This document shows, piece after piece, positions 29,443 through 31,822 of a stretch of DNA of 31,822 bases; position 1 is the stretch's first letter, and each line of letters opens with the position of its first letter. A program made the position numbers and the translations under genes. The stretch covers positions 1 to 31,822 of the IMG/VR virus record IMGVR_UViG_3300023082_000028; one strand, written 5' to 3'. The notes under the pieces were generated by a model, which was not told the origin of the DNA, searched no databases, and worked only from the letters and a program-made list of their open reading frames with translations. The stretch comes from a virus.

Positions 29443-30215
29443 TGGCGCCGCAGGCGTGGTTCAGGATCATCGGCTGGAACATCAAGAGCCCCACGCTGCT
29501 GGGCCCGTGGCCTCGGTGGACAGTGCGCCGCGGCCGGACGGTCCGCCGGCTCGCCGCCCTGCACCCGGACGTGTTCTGCGGCATCGAGATGGGGTCGCTG
29601 TCGCACGTGAAGTGGTTCCGCACGGCCATGCGGAACGCCGGGTGGCCGATGACGCTGGCTGTCGGCGGGGCCCGGTGGCGCTACATCTTCTTCAACCCCA
29701 AGGCGTTCAGCCAGCTCCGAGGCGGGCAGCGCGTCCTCGAGGGCGAGTACCGCTCCGACGACAAGGAGATGACTTGGGCGCAGCTCCGTCACCGAGGCGG
29801 CCAGCAGCGTCTCGTGCTGATCTTCTGCGCCCATCTCGAGAACGAGGGGCCTGACTCGATCCGCCGCCAGCAGGCTCGATCGCTGCTCGCGCACATCGAG
29901 GACATCAAGACCGAGCTCGGCATGTCGTGGGACGACTGCTACCTCTATCTCGACTGCAACGACGAGGGCGGCGTCCAGAAGATCCTCGAGAGCTCGCGCC
30001 TGTCGAACCTGCAGATCGGCAGCAAGCAGCAGCTCATCCGGTTCAACACCATGAACCGCTGGTCGAAAAAGCGGCGCCGGGTGTCGGTCAACCACTCGAT
30101 GGACTGGCTCGGCGCCGGGCAGAGCATCAACGCGGCCAAGACGTTCAGCCCGGACTGCTCGGACTCCAGCGACCACAACCTCGTCGGTGCGGACATCCTC
30201 TCGCCGACGGCCTGA
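29442..30215 (+). CDS. Endonuclease/exonuclease/phosphatase-family nuclease (257 aa)
   Basis: The DNase I-fold motifs appear in order: GWNIKS (Asn near 13), CGIEMG (Glu near 49), FCAHLEN (His), YLDCNDEGG (Asp and Asn), SMDWLG (Asp) and SSDHNLV (the C-terminal Asp-His pair). All residues of the metal-dependent site seem present, so it should be active on a phosphodiester, probably DNA. No signal peptide is seen. The ATG shares one base with the endolysin stop, so nuclease and endolysin are co-translated. It may degrade host DNA at lysis; this pairing is unusual. Confidence 0.8.
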   Translation: MAPQAWFRIIGWNIKSPTLLGPWPRWTVRRGRTVRRLAALHPDVFCGIEMGSLSHVKWFRTAMRNAGWPMTLAVGGARWRYIFFNPKAFSQLRGGQRVLEGEYRSDDKEMTWAQLRHRGGQQRLVLIFCAHLENEGPDSIRRQQARSLLAHIEDIKTELGMSWDDCYLYLDCNDEGGVQKILESSRLSNLQIGSKQQLIRFNTMNRWSKKRRRVSVNHSMDWLGAGQSINAAKTFSPDCSDSSDHNLVGADILSPTA

Positions 30216-30242
30216 TTTTCACCACCCCACCAAGGAGAAGCA

Positions 30243-30569
30243 ATGTCTCAGTACCTCGTATCGGTGATCCGGACATGGGTCCCAATCATCGTCGGCTGGC
30301 TCGTGAGCCAGTTGCTCATCATCGGTGTCGTCATCGACGACGACACCAGCAAGCTCCTCGAGAGCGCCATCTCCGCCGTCACGATCGCGTTGTACTACGC
30401 GGCCGCACGATGGCTGGAGACCAAGTTCCCGAACGCGGGCGTCCTGCTGGGCTACATCCGGCAGCCCGTCTACGTCGACCCGACCAAGACCCCCGAGCAG
30501 CAGGTCGTCAAGGTCGAGGCGGGCATCGCCGACGTGGCGAAGACCCCTCCGGAGCCCGAGAACTACTGA
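30243..30569 (+). CDS. Holin-like membrane protein (108 aa)
   Basis: The ATG follows AAGGAG with five bases spacing. Two spans are likely: residues about 12-31 (WVPIIVGWLVSQLLIIGVVI) and 42-58 (SAVTIALYYAAARWLETKFP). They are followed by a soluble tail with Pro-rich ends. Similar two-span proteins with a 'LYY..ARWLE' segment close the lysis cassette of many actinophages and are usually listed as holins. It is the last gene before the terminator. Confidence 0.7.
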   Translation: MSQYLVSVIRTWVPIIVGWLVSQLLIIGVVIDDDTSKLLESAISAVTIALYYAAARWLETKFPNAGVLLGYIRQPVYVDPTKTPEQQVVKVEAGIADVAKTPPEPENY

Positions 30570-30579
30570 CCCCGTTCTG

Positions 30580-30618
30580 CAGTGGCCCAGCTCCATCTCA
30601 GGGGGAGCTGGGCCACTG
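30580..30618. terminator. Strong bidirectional terminator between late genes and integrase
   Basis: CAGTGGCCCAGCTCC (30580-30594) and GGAGCTGGGCCACTG (30604-30618) form a perfect 15-bp stem with a 9-base loop, followed by TTGTCT. It lies between the ends of two convergent genes and can serve both directions. Confidence 0.85.
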
Positions 30619-30622
30619 TTGT

Positions 30623-31579
30623 CTAGGCCGCCAGCCCGTCCAGGCCGTGCCACTTCTTCATCCCCGTGACCGGGTCGATGGCGGCGGGCATCTCGACGAC
30701 GACGTCTCGGGTCGCGTCCGGGAGCAACAGCAGGCCGGCGCGGCGCTGGGTGTCGTCCACATGCAGGTACCGCTGCGTCGTGGCCAGCGAGGCGTGACGC
30801 ATCAGGTCCATCACGACGCGGGAGTCCACGCCGGCGCGAAGGAGCTCGGTCGCGTACCAGTGCCGCAAGGCGTGCGCCGATCCTGGGATCTCCGCCCGGT
30901 GCATCGCGTTGGCGACAACGGTAGAGACGGAGCGACCGAGGATGTGGCCGCCGTCGTCGCCGTCGCGGTTGGGCTTCCATTGTGGAAACCACCAGCCCGG
31001 GCCGTAGAGGGCGGCCTCCGCTTCGATGATCGGGTGAAGCGGCAAAATCGCGTCCACGTTGCCTTTGCCGATGACCCGCAGCTCCTTGGAGCGCAGATCG
31101 ATGTCCTTATCGCCGCGGAACTTCGCGATCTCGGAGACGCGGAGGCCCTGGTAGGCGGCCAGCAAGATCATCGTGCGGGTCTTGCGCTTCATGCGGGTGT
31201 CGAGGAGGTGCACGAGGTGGGACGTCGACACGGGTCGCGGCGGCCGGCGCTTCGCCTTGGGGATCGCGAGGTCGGACATGGGGTTGTCCGGCCTGCCGCC
31301 GTGGCGTTGCAGCCACCGGAACCAGGAGTCGAGGTTGACGTGGTACGTCTGGCGTGTCGACGCGAGGAACGACCCGGACAGGAACTCGAGCACGTCGTCG
31401 ACGTCGAGGTTCTCAGGCGGTCTGCCGATCTGGCGGGACACGCGTTGGATCAGGTCTACGCGGTCGTCGATTGTTCGGTGGGACCACGACTGGGCGCGCA
31501 TCCAGCGGCGCCACGAAGCGAGGAGCGGGTCGAGGTCAGGGTGCCCTGACACCGACGCATCGGGGAAGAGAAGCGTCAT
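30623..31579 (-). CDS. int: Tyrosine integrase (318 aa)
   Basis: This is a site-specific recombinase of the tyrosine (phage integrase) family. The N-terminal part (about 14-100) is a SAM-like core-binding domain (HRTIDDRVDLIQRVSRQIGR). The catalytic domain shows Arg 147 (YQGLRVSEI), Lys 172 in the beta turn (GKGN), His 236 and Arg 239 (HALRH), His 262 (LMRHAS) and the nucleophile Tyr 271 (TQRYLHV), all present. No clear N-terminal arm-binding domain is seen and the protein is short, like XerC/D-type integrases. It is oriented against the late genes and lies about 110 bases from the att core, so it should insert the phage into a tRNA-Thr gene. Confidence 0.9.
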   Translation of the reverse strand: MTLLFPDASVSGHPDLDPLLASWRRWMRAQSWSHRTIDDRVDLIQRVSRQIGRPPENLDVDDVLEFLSGSFLASTRQTYHVNLDSWFRWLQRHGGRPDNPMSDLAIPKAKRRPPRPVSTSHLVHLLDTRMKRKTRTMILLAAYQGLRVSEIAKFRGDKDIDLRSKELRVIGKGNVDAILPLHPIIEAEAALYGPGWWFPQWKPNRDGDDGGHILGRSVSTVVANAMHRAEIPGSAHALRHWYATELLRAGVDSRVVMDLMRHASLATTQRYLHVDDTQRRAGLLLLPDATRDVVVEMPAAIDPVTGMKKWHGLDGLAA

Positions 31580-31587
31580 GCCGTAGG

Positions 31588-31616
31588 AACGTAATCATCC
31601 TCGAATCGGCCGTCTA
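31588..31616 (-). promoter_or_regulatory. Candidate integrase promoter
   Basis: On the minus strand TAGACG (31616-31611), 17 bases, TACGTT (31593-31588). The -10 fits TANNNT and ends eight bases before the ATG at 31579, so the leader would be very short. It does not resemble the late-promoter family, as expected for a gene needed early. Confidence 0.4.
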
Positions 31617-31691
31617 CGGTCACGCCGCGACCTCTTTGTCGTCGACCACAGGGGTGGCCGCGCGGTGCAGCGCGACGACGCAACCTTCGCC

Positions 31692-31735
31692 CTTGTAATC
31701 TCTAGGTCGCAGGTTCGAGTCCTGCCGGGCGCACC
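31692..31735 (+). other. Attachment site core: 3' half of tRNA-Thr(TGT)
   Basis: The 44 bases fit a tRNA from position 32 to the end: anticodon loop CTTGTAA with TGT at 31694-31696, 3' anticodon strand TCTCT, variable loop AGGTC, T arm GCAGG-TTCGAGT-CCTGC, acceptor strand CGGGCGC and discriminator A, then CC without an encoded full CCA. The bases before it (TCGCC at 31687-31691) do not pair with TCTCT, and no 5' half exists, so this is not a working tRNA. It is the core copied by integration. The intact tRNA gene is expected at the other prophage end, left of the window. Confidence 0.8.
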
Positions 31736-31822
31736 TCAGAGCAGGTGGTCGGCCGCCGCGACACCGATCGCGGCGGCGACGGCCTCCAGGGCCGGCGTCT
31801 GCAGGGTCCACTGCTGCCAGTG
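31736..31822 (-). CDS. Probable host gene, C-terminal fragment
   Basis: Reading from the window edge on the minus strand, 28 codons (HWQQWTLQTPALEAVAAAIG, then VAAADHLL) end at a TGA at 31738-31736, directly next to the att core. The composition is ordinary helical protein. In GC-rich DNA short open frames are frequent, so this rests on composition and on the stop abutting the tRNA end. No family can be named. Confidence 0.3.
   Translation of the reverse strand, partial: HWQQWTLQTPALEAVAAAIGVAAADHLL

Noticed and set aside
29927-31549. Plus-strand open frame running through the terminator and opposite the integrase
   Set aside because: It crosses a perfect 15-bp terminator and is antisense to an integrase with all catalytic residues.
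31620-31811. Minus-strand open frame containing RQDSNLRPRDYK
   Set aside because: This string is a well-known artefact of translating the 3' part of a tRNA gene in reverse; it coincides with the att core at 31692-31735.
1-31822. CRISPR array or insertion sequence
   Set aside because: I saw no regularly spaced direct repeats, no transposase-like protein and no terminal inverted repeats with target duplication.

Overview
The window is GC-rich and tightly packed, with start/stop overlaps of the ATGA and GTGA type, GTG starts, a WhiB-family gene and sparse -10 boxes of the TANNNT kind. Together these point to a high-GC actinobacterium (phylum Actinomycetota). Almost all of it is a temperate phage with a contractile tail (myovirus type), read as an integrated prophage. 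The right end is a tyrosine integrase followed by the 3' half of a tRNA-Thr(TGT) gene, the expected attachment core. The last 87 bases are probably host sequence.

Layout. (1) 1-9124: the early or accessory operon, about 25 small co-directional genes that mostly overlap by 1-8 bases. Recognisable members are an HNH nuclease, a J-domain protein, an ASCH protein, an HExxH metallopeptidase-like protein, a WhiB-like regulator, a DUF4326 protein and a RusA-like resolvase. Two genes look interrupted by +1 frameshifts. (2) 9185-10824: a large fibre-like structural protein and a tiny membrane protein. (3) 10846-11587: a moron-like insertion holding a lipoprotein gene with its own promoter-like region and a convergent minus-strand gene. 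(4) 11637-16456: head genes (Mu-like protease/scaffold with a nested scaffold start, decoration protein, major capsid protein, connector and completion proteins). (5) 16469-26709: tail and baseplate (sheath, tube, chaperones G and GT, tape measure, LysM hub protein, gpD-like hub, gpV-, gp25-, gpJ- and gpI-like proteins). (6) 26767-30569: tail-collar fibre, membrane proteins, M15-type endolysin, DNase I-fold nuclease and holin-like protein. (7) 30580-31735: bidirectional terminator, integrase on the minus strand, att core.

The main unlisted signal is a family of eight promoter-like elements in the late region (from 9146, 11598, 12219, 16430, 18889, 24571, 26728 and 28729). Each has an 8-mer close to GTCCCACC, then exactly 19 bases, then a hexamer with A at its second and T at its sixth position. 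In six cases the start codon falls exactly at the predicted +1 (first base 39 after the first base of the 8-mer), so those late mRNAs are predicted to be leaderless. The other two predict short leaders before genes with good ribosome binding sites: the nested scaffold start and the tail chaperone. The late region therefore looks like a regulon of separate transcription units sharing one phage-specific promoter. The WhiB-like protein encoded just upstream is a candidate regulator, which is speculation.

No terminase or portal gene is present between the early genes and the capsid genes. They must lie left of the window or be missing. All assignments come from reading the sequence; no database search was run.
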